Assembly (NCBI RefSeq): GCF_002811945.1
Contig: NZ_NPDX01000001.1
Span: 922,501-986,500, forward strand
Direction: 5' to 3'
DNA length: 64,000 nucleotides
Source: Leptospira harrisiae
Lineage (GTDB): Bacteria > Spirochaetota > Leptospiria > Leptospirales > Leptospiraceae
Part shown: piece by piece, positions 53,098 through 62,350 of the stretch
Layout: each line of letters opens with the position of its first letter
Numbering within the stretch: the stretch's first letter is position 1
Notes under the pieces: generated by a model
What the model was told of the DNA's origin: nothing
The model's input: the letters and a program-made list of their open reading frames with translations, nothing else
Databases searched by the model: none
Position numbers and translations under genes: made by a program

Positions 53098-53985
53098 TCA
53101 TTTTGACAAATGGTCAAGCAAATGTTGACCCAGGGTCAGAAATTGTTCACGGTTCAATTCTTCGGGCCTTGCCGTCGGCGGAATCTCCGCAGATTGGATG
53201 GCTTTACCAAGAGCCTCTCGAAAGAGAGGATCTTCAGAAAATGGAGATTCTCTGAGACTTACCTGAATCTGTTTTCGTTTCCCCCAAAACAAAGTGCGAA
53301 GCATTCGTGACCAGACCTCCACATCCCGTTCTGAGGTAAGTCTCCACTCGTTTGGTTCTGTTTGGATTTTCGGTTTTAAAAGGATGAGAGCGGAATGGAT
53401 TTTCGGTATGGGAAAAAAACAGTTTTTATGGACTGTTTTTAGATACTTTACGTCGCAGAAGGCAGAAAGAAATACAGATAAGGAAGACGTTTCTTTGACA
53501 AGGCGTTCGGCAAATTCCTTTTGTACCATAAAAATTCCGCCTTGGAAATTTCTGCAATGAATGACAAGGGTATTGATGATCTCTGTGGTTAGGTGGTATG
53601 GCAAATTTCCAAATACAAAAACCTTTTCTTGGTAGATATGGTGTAAGTTCTCTAAGGCATCTCCTTCATAGAGTACTGCTTTTGGAAATATTGGTAAAAT
53701 TTCTTCTTTAGCCAATTGGATATAAGCATGATCAATTTCGAATAGAAAGGTTTTTTTGTCCAAACAGAGAACTGGATAAGTGAGAGTCCCGAGACCAATT
53801 CCAATCTCTGCTAAGGACATATTTTCGGTTAACAAAGGTTCTGCGGATTTGACAATAAAATCAACGATGTTCTGGTCTATGAGGAAGTTTTGGCCAAATT
53901 TCTTTTGGGCCCGGATGCCTTTGGCTTCAAAGAAGGTCTGGATGTTGGAGATAGTCGCGTAAGGGGATTTCAAATGTTTCCTCAA
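53098..53985 (-). CDS. rsmA: 16S rRNA dimethyladenosine transferase
   Basis: A 295-residue KsgA/RsmA enzyme that dimethylates two adjacent adenines in helix 45 of 16S rRNA. The N-terminus KKFGQNFLIDQNIVDFIVKSAEPLL is the family mark; motif I LAEIGIGLGTLTYPVL, FEIDHAY, and motif IV VFGNLPYHLTTEIINTLV (NLPY catalytic) are present. The C-terminal half contains the RNA-binding helices. Its first 59 nt overlap the comEC-like gene's 3' end; the homologous residues SNIQTFFEAKGI start at about position 14, so the long overlap appears real. Confidence 0.93.
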   Translation of the reverse strand: MRKHLKSPYATISNIQTFFEAKGIRAQKKFGQNFLIDQNIVDFIVKSAEPLLTENMSLAEIGIGLGTLTYPVLCLDKKTFLFEIDHAYIQLAKEEILPIFPKAVLYEGDALENLHHIYQEKVFVFGNLPYHLTTEIINTLVIHCRNFQGGIFMVQKEFAERLVKETSSLSVFLSAFCDVKYLKTVHKNCFFPIPKIHSALILLKPKIQTEPNEWRLTSERDVEVWSRMLRTLFWGKRKQIQVSLRESPFSEDPLFREALGKAIQSAEIPPTARPEELNREQFLTLGQHLLDHLSK

Positions 53986-55759
53986 CGAGTATCATTTTCC
54001 AGGCAGTAGAAATCCCAAGTAGTTTTTGGTATCTAATCCATTCTTTGGCTTCCTTTTTTTTCCAGGGTGGAAAGTCCAAAAGCAATACTCCTTTCCAATT
54101 TGGTGTGGTTTTGGATTGGTCCGCCTGATTCGTTTGGACTAAAAATTGATCCACCCCTTTTGGGTTTCCATCAAACCGAATGATGGAAAAAACCGGGTTC
54201 ATCTCAGCGCCAAGAATCTCCGTATTTTTAAGTTTCACAGGAAGCGTGAATTTGCGAGTCCAATCAATGGTATTGGATGAGCCATACCAGAAAACATCAG
54301 TTATTTGGTGTTTTTTGACTTGGGAAAGGACACCTGATAAACAGGATTCCGATTCAAAAGAAATTTTTTTGGGGGGTGGAAATCCGGGCAAAGGTTCTGC
54401 CATTTTTTTTGAATAACAAGTTCCAAATAAATACAAATGGTCATTCATCCGTATCGAAAGATTTCCTTTTCCTAGTTTGGTGGTAAATCTAGGTAGGTGA
54501 GTTTGGGTAGGATAAAAATAAGAAAATCCCAAAAACAAACTAGGGAGAAAGTAAAAACAAATTTTTGGAATCGGCTGTTTTAATAATCGAAGTTTGGGAT
54601 AAAAGGGAATAAGGAAAATGATAAGTAGAGACAAGATACAAAGTTCGGTCGGAACAGAGCCCCATGTTTTATATCCTCTGCAGTAATATGCGAACTCATG
54701 GAATAATTTTAAAAAAATAGAAAGTTCAAAAGAGACGGGAACCCAAATCCAAGAAGAAAGTTGTTTTAAAAAAAATATGGGAACAAGGCTTTGTAGAAAA
54801 AAAGTCAAATAGAGTGTTGGCAAAAGAATACCGGCCAAAGGAACCAAAAGAAAGTTGATTCCAATTCCTCCAAAGGAAAATGAACGAAAGTAATAAACGA
54901 GGATAGGAAAACTACATATGGAACAAGCGATTGTAAGATGAAGATTCTCTTTGAGTATGGATTTGGAATCTGGAAAAAGTAGTTTGTCCAAAATTGGTTT
55001 TATAAAAAAAATTCCAAAGACAGCTCCAAAGGATAATAAAAATCCAATACTTAAAAAATCGTAGTATAAAAAAAATGCAATGCAAGCAGAAGAGATAACC
55101 AGTAAATCCGCAGACCCAATTTTTCTATAAAATAAGGAAGCAGTTAAAGTCAAAAAAACAAATAAATAAGCACGTAAAAATGAAACCGGAAAATCCAAAG
55201 CAACCAAATATAAAAATCCCAGACTTAAGGATAGGAAAAGAGAAATCCATTTCCGTTTTGGAAAACAAAGGTTACCAAAAAATTGTATGGATCCAATAAA
55301 AATTCCTAGATGGAGGCCAGAGGCAGCAAACAAATGTAAGATGCCTGATTCTTTTGCCAGGTCTTTGAAATTCCCAGGAATTTCTTTAGTGGATCCAGTG
55401 ACAAATCCCATAACAATTCGGGATTCAAATTGATTCAATGGAGAATGTTTGATCTGCGTTTCTAAATAAGTGCGAAAGAGGGGGTTTGTGATTCTTTTGC
55501 GGGCCATTCCATTTATATCTGCAACGAACAAAAAAAGAAGGGATGCTAAAAGACAAAGATAAATTCGTTTGTCAGTTTGGTGAGAGGTGAATCTGGGTAG
55601 GACCGAATAAAGAAAAAAGAGCACAAGAACGGAGAGGAGAAGTAAAGAATGAAATCCTGGGGTTTTGGTTCCCAGTTTCATTAAGGCGGCTGTTCCACAA
55701 ATCCCCAATGAGAACCAACTAAAATCGGCTCTGGGGAGTAAGTTCGTCTCCGGCTTCAT
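53927..55759 (-). CDS. ComEC/Rec2-like competence membrane protein
   Basis: A 610-residue membrane protein of the ComEC family, whose members form the DNA channel in natural transformation. The diagnostic ESGILHLFAASGLHLGIFIGSI (H-L-x-A-x-S-G-L-H-x-G) is at about residue 130-150, followed by about ten spans with GGIGINFLLVPLAGILLP. N-terminal residues show the usual extra membrane spans but not a clear OB domain. The C-terminal 170 residues lack the HxHxDH motif of the metallo-beta-lactamase part, so that domain seems absent or degenerate. It overlaps rsmA by 59 nt and starts 42 bp after trpS. Confidence 0.8.
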   Translation of the reverse strand: MKPETNLLPRADFSWFSLGICGTAALMKLGTKTPGFHSLLLLSVLVLFFLYSVLPRFTSHQTDKRIYLCLLASLLFLFVADINGMARKRITNPLFRTYLETQIKHSPLNQFESRIVMGFVTGSTKEIPGNFKDLAKESGILHLFAASGLHLGIFIGSIQFFGNLCFPKRKWISLFLSLSLGFLYLVALDFPVSFLRAYLFVFLTLTASLFYRKIGSADLLVISSACIAFFLYYDFLSIGFLLSFGAVFGIFFIKPILDKLLFPDSKSILKENLHLTIACSICSFPILVYYFRSFSFGGIGINFLLVPLAGILLPTLYLTFFLQSLVPIFFLKQLSSWIWVPVSFELSIFLKLFHEFAYYCRGYKTWGSVPTELCILSLLIIFLIPFYPKLRLLKQPIPKICFYFLPSLFLGFSYFYPTQTHLPRFTTKLGKGNLSIRMNDHLYLFGTCYSKKMAEPLPGFPPPKKISFESESCLSGVLSQVKKHQITDVFWYGSSNTIDWTRKFTLPVKLKNTEILGAEMNPVFSIIRFDGNPKGVDQFLVQTNQADQSKTTPNWKGVLLLDFPPWKKKEAKEWIRYQKLLGISTAWKMILVEETFEIPLRDYLQHPDLL

Positions 55760-55801
55760 ATCCGAAGAGGTAAAAATCTTTGTATTTTGGTTCTTTTGAA
55801 A

Positions 55802-56770
55802 TTAAAAAGGATAGATGCCTAAGGTTTTACGAACGTCCGCAATTTTTGACTCTGCCACCGATTGCGCTTTTTCTTTTCCTTCTTTTAAAACTTGATGCAC
55901 ATAATCTAAGTTTTGTGCCAAGTCTTCTCGTTTCGCACGGAAAGGTGCAAAATGATTTAATATCGAATCAAGAAGGTCTTTTTTGAGATCTCCGTATCCG
56001 ACTCCTCCTCTTTTGTATTTCTCGATTTGTGATTCCTTTTCCGCAGGGGAGAGAAAAAGGGAATGGATCTGAAAGATCACAGAGGTTTCTGGATCTTTGG
56101 GTTCTTCAACGGCCCGAGAATCACTCACAATCGACATCACCTTCTTTTTGATTTCTTTTTCTGTTCCAAAAAAGTCGATCGTGTTTTGGTAGGACTTGGA
56201 CATCTTAGCTCCGTCCACACCTGGGACAGTCGCTGTATTTTCATCAATGTCTGGTTCAGGGATGGTTAAAACCTGCCCAAACTGTGAATTGAATCTTTCA
56301 GCTATATCACGTGCAAATTCCAAATGCTGTTTTTGGTCTTTGCCTACGGGAACTTTTTCTGCAGAAAATAATAAGATGTCACTTGCCATTAGCACTGGAT
56401 AAGTAAAAAGTCCTGCTCCAGGAACAAAACCTTTTGCCACTTTGTCTTTAAATGAATGAGCCAGTTGTAATTGAGATACTGTGATGGATTGAGATAAATA
56501 CCAAGTGAGTTCTGTGACTTGGGGGACATCACTTTGGACCCAGAAAACAGATTTTTTTGGATCTACGCCTAGCGCTAGTAAGTCGATTGCGCATTCTAAT
56601 GTGAAGGCTTTTAGTTCTTCCTTGGATCTAAATGTTGTGAGTGCATGTAAGTTCGCAATAAAAAGAAACAAATCTTCTTTGGATTGATAGTCTAAGATTT
56701 TTTTTATCGCAGAAAAATAATTACCTAAATGAAGTTTGCCAGAGGGTTGTAATCCAGTAAGGACTCTCAT
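55802..56770 (-). CDS. trpS: Tryptophanyl-tRNA synthetase
   Basis: A 322-residue class I aminoacyl-tRNA synthetase charging tRNA-Trp. The HIGH-type motif RVLTGLQPSGKLHLGNYFSAI is at residues 2-22, the VWVQSDVPQVTELTWYL region is present, and KMSKS is intact as GAKMSKSYQN (about 194). Length matches family norm (about 330). Its ATG overlaps the stop of the DUF5312-like gene by 4 nt, so its expression is coupled to that spirochaetal protein, an unusual linkage. Confidence 0.95.
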   Translation of the reverse strand: MRVLTGLQPSGKLHLGNYFSAIKKILDYQSKEDLFLFIANLHALTTFRSKEELKAFTLECAIDLLALGVDPKKSVFWVQSDVPQVTELTWYLSQSITVSQLQLAHSFKDKVAKGFVPGAGLFTYPVLMASDILLFSAEKVPVGKDQKQHLEFARDIAERFNSQFGQVLTIPEPDIDENTATVPGVDGAKMSKSYQNTIDFFGTEKEIKKKVMSIVSDSRAVEEPKDPETSVIFQIHSLFLSPAEKESQIEKYKRGGVGYGDLKKDLLDSILNHFAPFRAKREDLAQNLDYVHQVLKEGKEKAQSVAESKIADVRKTLGIYPF

Positions 56771-58740
56771 GTTTCTCCTTCTAATTCAGAACCATTCATT
56801 GTGTCGGAATCAGTTTCGGAAGACTCAGAACTTTCTGTGTTTCCTGATTCTTTGTTGAAAGTGGAATAAGTGAGCCGTTCGTATTCTTTGTTTAGTTTGA
56901 TCAGTTCTTGTTCAATTTTACGGTGTGCTGTAAGTTTGGAAGTGGTTGCTGGATCTTTAAAGATAACAGCATAATTATAAAGGTATTTTGTGAATTGGAT
57001 GAATACATCTTCCACCTTCATCCCGTTAATTCTTTCTTTTGCCACAACCATTTTATCAAAATGAGGAATGAATCTTTGTGCAATTTTTACTTCTTCGATG
57101 ACTTTATCTTTTGTAGAAACGATCTTATCATTCACTTTCCCTTTGGATTCAGTGACTTTTGCCATCAAATGGTTTTCCACAATGATATTGAGTTTGCCTG
57201 CAAAACTTCCAAAAAATTCGGATGCTTCTTGTAAAGCCTGTACGATGGTTCCAGCGATTTGGTCATTGGCAGCATTCCCAGTACTATAATCCATTCCATA
57301 CTGTTGGAAACTGTATTGGAAACTTGGGAATTTTTTGTTGAAATTGTCTATGGTTCGCACCAATGAATTGAGTTGGTCGATTTCGTTCCTAAAAAGTCCC
57401 GGTTGGATGAGAAGGAGTTCCTGGTTTTGGTTTTTGTCACCAAGTCGAACATATCCTTCAATTAAGTTAATATAAACTGTTTGTAGGTCTCTTAACAATA
57501 GGTAAACGAGTCTATGAGGTTGTGATTTATAACTGTTTTTGACAGTTTGGCTTTTTGCCGATTCTGGCATATGGTGTGCCATAAAATCATCCACAACCAC
57601 ATTCAAAAAATCAAAACTGATTTTTCCTTTGTCATCAATTGAAAAGTAACGTGAACGTAAGTTTGTTAATTCTTCTTTTTTAAATGATCTTGTATTGATA
57701 TCATCAGAAATTTTTGCAACAGTGATCTCCACTTCTTTTTGAATTTCACGTGCCGCTTGGAATTTATGTTCTTGGATGGCGGGAACACGTAAATCGGCTA
57801 TAATCTCAGGCCAGGTAAACATTTTCTTTTTTGCTACAATATAAAAAGCTGTGATTGCGTCGGATAACCTTGGTTTGGTGTTTTCTAAGTTGAGAGCATA
57901 ATTCACACCTTCCATAATTTTTCCGAGTTTGGGTGTGAGTTTATCATCCATTTTGACAATGTCAGGAAGATTGGAAAGGATGATGTCGTTTGCGTCACTT
58001 CTCTGGAGAAACCTTACGTAAAACATCTGCATTTTAAGAGATCGTTCTAAAAATATATCTGCAGAAATTTTATCTAAAATCAAAGCATCCAAAGAAGCAA
58101 ATGAGTTATAAAACTTATTGAAGTTGTTGATGATATTGTAAACAAGTGGAGTCCAAATCCTCCAACCTTGTTGTTCGGAAACACGAAGTGCTTGGATGGT
58201 AGGAATCAGAACATCTTCTTTCATTCCGCGAAAGAGTTTTTCCACATTATTGGAAATCGTTGGGTTTCTGCCAAAAAGTCCAATGTCAATTGTGCCAGTT
58301 TCTTTTCCAAATTTGCTGATAGAATTATTAACACTACCAGCTCCACCACCAAATAATCCTGCAAGCAATCCTCCACCTTGTCTTTGTTCAATGGCCCTTT
58401 TTTTTGCTGGGTTTTGTTTTTGTTTGGCGGAGTCGATTGTCACTAAATCACTGGAGCGTTTTGGTTTTGGTTCCGTGTTTTGTGACTGTGGTTTGGGATT
58501 TTCTCTTTTTTGTTGTTCGCGTTCTGGTAAGCCGCGGTCCCGACCATCATCTTTTTTGGGTTTGTTTTTGCTTTCATAGTCTTCATCCACTTTACGAATG
58601 AGATCAATGCGTATAAAGACGTCGTTAGATTTTAAGATGGCTTCATCAATCAGTTGTTGGTGTTCCGGTGTCCGCGTTTTACGGTACAAGTCGGCAAAAA
58701 CTCTATGTGCTTCTGTACGGGAGACCGGAGTCACAATCAC
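56767..58740 (-). CDS. DUF5312-like spirochaetal protein
   Basis: A 657-residue cytoplasmic protein that recalls DUF5312, a family of spirochaetes; the match is by general appearance and is uncertain. Residues 45-130 are a low-complexity, charged linker (KPKKDDGRDRGLPEREQQKRENPKPQ), followed by QGGGLLAGLFGGGAGS. The rest is mainly alpha-helical with no enzyme motif seen (helices such as NFNKFYNSFASLDALILDKISADIFLERSLKMQMFYVRFL). The C-terminus is Ser/Glu/Asp-rich. It sits between lolA-like and trpS with 4-nt overlaps on both sides, so it is co-translated with both. Function unknown. Confidence 0.65.
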   Translation of the reverse strand: MIVTPVSRTEAHRVFADLYRKTRTPEHQQLIDEAILKSNDVFIRIDLIRKVDEDYESKNKPKKDDGRDRGLPEREQQKRENPKPQSQNTEPKPKRSSDLVTIDSAKQKQNPAKKRAIEQRQGGGLLAGLFGGGAGSVNNSISKFGKETGTIDIGLFGRNPTISNNVEKLFRGMKEDVLIPTIQALRVSEQQGWRIWTPLVYNIINNFNKFYNSFASLDALILDKISADIFLERSLKMQMFYVRFLQRSDANDIILSNLPDIVKMDDKLTPKLGKIMEGVNYALNLENTKPRLSDAITAFYIVAKKKMFTWPEIIADLRVPAIQEHKFQAAREIQKEVEITVAKISDDINTRSFKKEELTNLRSRYFSIDDKGKISFDFLNVVVDDFMAHHMPESAKSQTVKNSYKSQPHRLVYLLLRDLQTVYINLIEGYVRLGDKNQNQELLLIQPGLFRNEIDQLNSLVRTIDNFNKKFPSFQYSFQQYGMDYSTGNAANDQIAGTIVQALQEASEFFGSFAGKLNIIVENHLMAKVTESKGKVNDKIVSTKDKVIEEVKIAQRFIPHFDKMVVAKERINGMKVEDVFIQFTKYLYNYAVIFKDPATTSKLTAHRKIEQELIKLNKEYERLTYSTFNKESGNTESSESSETDSDTMNGSELEGET

Positions 58741-59318
58741 TCCTTTTGGTTGAGAGGGTTCTCAACAATTTGTGAGCTTGTGGGAGGTTGGAAGTTGAAT
58801 AGTCCAGTTCCGAGACCTATATTGGTCGCTATGCCTGAGAAGGCCACTTCGGTGATTTCTTCATCGGAACGTTTCATTTTGAGTACACGAGGGAGGTCGT
58901 TATCAGATACGACCAAGATAATTTCATTATATCGCTTGGTATTGGAAGTTAGACGAAAAGTTCTTCCACTAACTGACACATTTTCATAGCCGGAAAGTAG
59001 TCCACCAAGGCCACCGGAAACACCTTTTAGGTCTTGTTTGCCTGCAATCGATGAATCTGGATTGTAAAACCACAAAATTCTTCCGTTGGAGGATATGATC
59101 CGTCCATCACTGAACCTGACGTGGAGTTGGTTTGGGCTTTTGAAGGAAACGACTCCGGTCAGTCCACCGTTGATGGTGACAGAAGCACGGAAACTTTCCA
59201 GGGAGTTCATTCTGCCGATGACGGCATTCAGGCGGTCACGTCCATCCTCTGCCCAAAGGATACTCGTTTGGACAGAGAGAAGGAGAACCATCGAAAATTT
59301 AGGAAGGAAATTCCTCAA
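58737..59318 (-). CDS. LolA-like outer membrane lipoprotein carrier
   Basis: A 193-residue periplasmic protein. A signal peptide (1-23, ending WAED) is followed by the LolA-type half-barrel: LNAVIGRMNSLESFRASVTINGGLTGVVSFKSPNQLHVRFSDGRIISSNGRILWFYNPDSSIAGKQDL, and IILVVSDNDLPRVLKMKRSDEEITEVAFSGIATN. LolA carries lipoproteins across the periplasm; this agrees with the many lipoproteins in this genome, but LolA-fold proteins without transport function also exist. The ATG follows etfA by 23 bp, and its stop overlaps the DUF5312-like gene by 4 nt. Confidence 0.8.
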   Translation of the reverse strand: MRNFLPKFSMVLLLSVQTSILWAEDGRDRLNAVIGRMNSLESFRASVTINGGLTGVVSFKSPNQLHVRFSDGRIISSNGRILWFYNPDSSIAGKQDLKGVSGGLGGLLSGYENVSVSGRTFRLTSNTKRYNEIILVVSDNDLPRVLKMKRSDEEITEVAFSGIATNIGLGTGLFNFQPPTSSQIVENPLNQKE

Positions 59319-59341
59319 AGGACGAAAGTTCGTATTGGGAA

Positions 59342-60301
59342 TTAACCCAATACTTTTTTGAACTCAGAAGTAAGTGCAGGCACTACTTCGAAAAGATCGG
59401 CAACGACACCGTAAGTTGCTACTTTGAAAATAGGAGCATCTCCATCTTTGTTGATGGCAACGATGTATTTAGAAGATCCCATACCCGCTAAGTGTTGGAT
59501 GGCTCCGGAGATACCGCAAGCGATGTAACAGTTAGGGGAGACAGTTTTTCCTGTTTGTCCTACTTGGTGTGAGTGAGAAATCCATCCTGCATCCACAGTC
59601 GCACGGGAAGCACCAAGAGCTGCACCAAGAGTGTCAGCCAAATCTTGGATGATAGGCCAGTTTTCTGGTCCTTTGATTCCGCGCCCGCCAGATACAATGA
59701 TAGAAGCATCAGCAAGTTGCACTTTGTTTCCACCAGAAAGATCTTTGGAGATAGACTTAGTTCTTACTTCACCAGCTGCTGCACCAGATTTTTCTACTGC
59801 ACCTGCTCCGTCTTTTGGAGTTACTTCTTGGGAGTTAGCACGTACTGTAAAGATTTGGATGTCAGAAGTGACTTTGAAATTTGCATACGCTTTTCCAGAG
59901 TAAATTGGTTTTTTAGCAACCACTTTACCACCGTCAACAGAAAGACCTACTGCATCAGCAACGATTCCAGCATTAGCTTTGATCGCTACTCTTGCCGAGT
60001 ATTCTTTTCCTTGAGCCGAGTGTGGAATGAGAACCACTGCTGGTTTTTTCTCTTGGATGATTGCAAAAATTCCATTTGCATATCCTTCAGGAGAAAATTC
60101 ACCAAGGTTTGCACCGATGACTGTATCAGCACCAACCGCTTTCAAATCACCTGCAAACGCATCCACGTTTTCAGTAATGATTACAGTATGAACTTTACCA
60201 CCAATGGAGTCTGCGATTTTGCGAGCTGCAGAAGTGAGTTCTTTTGAGATTTTTTTAAGTTCGCCGTTTTTTAATTCACCAACTACTAAAACATCAGCCA
60301 T
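59342..60301 (-). CDS. etfA: Electron transfer flavoprotein alpha subunit
   Basis: A 319-residue subunit of the ETF heterodimer, which accepts electrons from acyl-CoA dehydrogenases. The N-terminal half holds the alpha/beta domain ([49 protein letters not shown]); the FAD domain is C-terminal: [75 protein letters not shown], complete with the conserved Arg, His and Asp contacts. It lies 10 bp downstream of etfB in one operon. Confidence 0.95.
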   Translation of the reverse strand: MADVLVVGELKNGELKKISKELTSAARKIADSIGGKVHTVIITENVDAFAGDLKAVGADTVIGANLGEFSPEGYANGIFAIIQEKKPAVVLIPHSAQGKEYSARVAIKANAGIVADAVGLSVDGGKVVAKKPIYSGKAYANFKVTSDIQIFTVRANSQEVTPKDGAGAVEKSGAAAGEVRTKSISKDLSGGNKVQLADASIIVSGGRGIKGPENWPIIQDLADTLGAALGASRATVDAGWISHSHQVGQTGKTVSPNCYIACGISGAIQHLAGMGSSKYIVAINKDGDAPIFKVATYGVVADLFEVVPALTSEFKKVLG

Positions 60302-60311
60302 GTTCGTCTCC

Positions 60312-61073
60312 TTAGATGACCTTCGCTTCTTCGCGAAGAGCTTTTACAAGTTGAGATGCAAAACCTTGTGCATCTGCTGCTTCCAGTTTTCGACCAGCGA
60401 TACGTGGAGGAGGTGGTTCGAGAGATACAACTTCGAGTTTAGATCCAGTTGCTCCGAGTTCTTCCGGTTTTTTCACATCTACTGGTTTTTTCTTCGCAGA
60501 CATGATTCCTTTTAAACTTGGGTATCTTGGTTCGTTCAAACCTTTTTGAGCAGTGACTGCTAGAGGAGCTGTTGTTTCTACAACTTCAGTTCCACCTTCG
60601 ATTTCGCGAGTTGCTGTTACTTTGTTTCCATCAAACTCAAGTTTGAGGGCCATAGCAACATGAGGAACATTCAATCTTTCTGCAATTTGAACCACAACTT
60701 GTGAGCTGTCAGTATCAATCGATTGACGTCCACCAATCACTACATCTGCATTTTCTGCTTTGATGAGGTTTGCAAGAAGTTCGGAAGTGTATGTAGAATC
60801 AAAAGTTACGTAGTCATCCACTTTTACATGAACAGCTCTGTCTACACCCATAGCGTAAGCAGTACGTAGTGCTTCTACTGCACGGTCTGGACCGAGGGAA
60901 ACTGCGATGACTTCTCCACCGCTTTTTTCACGAATTCTAATTCCCTCTTCGATAGCAAATTCATCATAAGGAGAGATGATCCATTTTACGCCAGCTTCGT
61001 TGATCGATTTGTCGCCGACTTTGATATTGGTTTCCGTGTCCGGAACCTGTTTAACTAGAACAACAATTTTCAT
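60312..61073 (-). CDS. etfB: Electron transfer flavoprotein beta subunit
   Basis: A 253-residue ETF beta subunit. Motifs: MKIVVLVKQVPDTETNIKVGD (N-terminal), NEAGVKWIISPYDEFAIEEGIRIREKSGGEVIAVSLGPDRAVEALRTAYAMGVDRAVHV, and GGRQSIDTDSSQVVVQIAERL (AMP-binding recognition region, about 120-140). It carries the AMP/ADP and the recognition loop that docks to dehydrogenases, such as that encoded at 39041 in this window. The short intergenic leader contains an inverted repeat (61084-61115). Confidence 0.95.
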   Translation of the reverse strand: MKIVVLVKQVPDTETNIKVGDKSINEAGVKWIISPYDEFAIEEGIRIREKSGGEVIAVSLGPDRAVEALRTAYAMGVDRAVHVKVDDYVTFDSTYTSELLANLIKAENADVVIGGRQSIDTDSSQVVVQIAERLNVPHVAMALKLEFDGNKVTATREIEGGTEVVETTAPLAVTAQKGLNEPRYPSLKGIMSAKKKPVDVKKPEELGATGSKLEVVSLEPPPPRIAGRKLEAADAQGFASQLVKALREEAKVI

Positions 61074-61083
61074 TCCTTAACCC

Positions 61084-61115
61084 CGTTTTCGTGGATTACC
61101 TTAGACCAGAAAACG
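61084..61115 (-). promoter_or_regulatory. Inverted repeat in the etfB leader
   Basis: CGTTTTC (61084-61090) and GAAAACG (61109-61115) are perfectly complementary over 7 bp around an 18-nt spacer, 11-42 bp upstream of the etfB ATG. It could be an operator half-site pair or a 5' UTR stem; position is the only evidence. Confidence 0.35.
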
Positions 61116-61140
61116 AGAGGGAAGTGATAAGGGAAGTAAT

Positions 61141-61440
61141 TTATTCTCGGAAGAAACTGTATTTGCTCCAATTGTAAGCCCAAATGATCCAGAGAATGAC
61201 AACCACCACGTTTGCGTCACTCTGGAGGTAGAAGGAAAATCCTAAGGTGAGTGGGAAGAGGAGAAAAAGCAAGAAGGCAATGAGAAGGACCAAATTCGGA
61301 GTGGATTTCCAGTCCTTTGTGGCCGCTTGGATTTGTATAAGAATACTTTGTTCGGGATTTGGCACCAAATTTCGAAATCGGAAAGAGTAAAGGAATACAA
61401 AAAGGAAAAGTGCAAGCGAATGGATGATGAGTAACCACAT
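61141..61440 (-). CDS. Small membrane protein, unknown function
   Basis: A 99-residue protein with three predicted membrane spans (about residues 3-20, 47-68 and 74-92) and a polar loop at 22-45. No family recognised. It is 16 bp downstream of the UbiA-like gene and 67 bp upstream of etfB, and so probably belongs to the UbiA-like gene's transcript. Confidence 0.6.
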   Translation of the reverse strand: MWLLIIHSLALFLFVFLYSFRFRNLVPNPEQSILIQIQAATKDWKSTPNLVLLIAFLLFLLFPLTLGFSFYLQSDANVVVVILWIIWAYNWSKYSFFRE

Positions 61441-61456
61441 AAACCCACCCTAAATT

Positions 61457-62287
61457 TTAAGGAAGTAGGGAGAAGAAAAAAATGATCTGGGGAAGGAAGA
61501 GAGGAAGGTAAGAAAGTTCGCAAAGGGACTTAAACTGAAAAATTTCCCTTCTGGAGAGGGTACAAACACCCAACCAAAGATAGGCGAGTCCCATCCCAAA
61601 AAAGAAAGGGGCACTGAGTTTTCCCGTGATCCACAAAAAAAAGAGGAAAGTAGCGCCAGTTCCCAAAATACAAAGGACAACGAATCTTACGTTTTTGGGA
61701 CTAAGAAATTGGATGAGGGTGTAGGTATTGAGGTTTTCATCAAACTTACGGTCAAAATTGTAAGTGAGAAGGACATTGGCAATCACATGGATAAAAAAGA
61801 CAAAACTGAGTCCATCTAATCCACCAAACGAACCAAAGGGGGCAAATACCCCGAGTGTATAAAATCCAGAAACCAAAATTTCCTTGGGGACCGGTGAGTT
61901 TCCTTTTACCACAAGGCCGATACAAAACAAAAAGGATAGGAGTAAGGGAATGTGTTCCCAAAGAAAAGAGGACTCAAAAATAACTCCAACCAATAGAGAA
62001 ACCAAAATAAGTAAACCTATAAAGGTAACAATAGTTTGGTGTAGTCTTTTGTAAAAATCTCCCCTTTCGGATATAGGTTTCTTTTCTCTTTGGGAATCCC
62101 AAAGATGATCTGCCAAATACAAAGCCCAAACAGAGCTCATATAAAAGAGTAATAGTGTGGGGCGGATCTTCTCGTTTAGATATTGGGAGAAAAAAGAAAG
62201 ATTGGCAAAAAGGGAGATAAGGATGTCCAAAGCAAGGAAGGAACCAAGTTTTCCCATTCGAACTAAGAATCCGTTTTGGAACATCAT
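61457..62287 (-). CDS. UbiA-like polytopic membrane protein
   Basis: A 276-residue membrane protein with eight to nine spans. The segments YLADHLWDSQREKK (about 57-70) and VLLTYNFDRKFDENLN (about 180-195) resemble the two Asp-rich motifs of UbiA-type prenyltransferases (N-x3-D-x3-D and D-x3-D), which bind prenyl diphosphate and Mg2+, though both are imperfect. If the assignment holds it would transfer a prenyl group to an aromatic or quinone precursor. It is the first gene of a run of ten minus-strand genes. The exact start is uncertain (ATG 62287, or residue 11). Confidence 0.55.
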   Translation of the reverse strand: MMFQNGFLVRMGKLGSFLALDILISLFANLSFFSQYLNEKIRPTLLLFYMSSVWALYLADHLWDSQREKKPISERGDFYKRLHQTIVTFIGLLILVSLLVGVIFESSFLWEHIPLLLSFLFCIGLVVKGNSPVPKEILVSGFYTLGVFAPFGSFGGLDGLSFVFFIHVIANVLLTYNFDRKFDENLNTYTLIQFLSPKNVRFVVLCILGTGATFLFFLWITGKLSAPFFFGMGLAYLWLGVCTLSRREIFQFKSLCELSYLPLFLPQIIFFFSLLP

Positions 62288-62350
62288 TCATTGATAATGA
62301 ATGGATTCTGATTTGGCAAAGAGAAAATTCCCTTGCCATGAAAACTTCCA

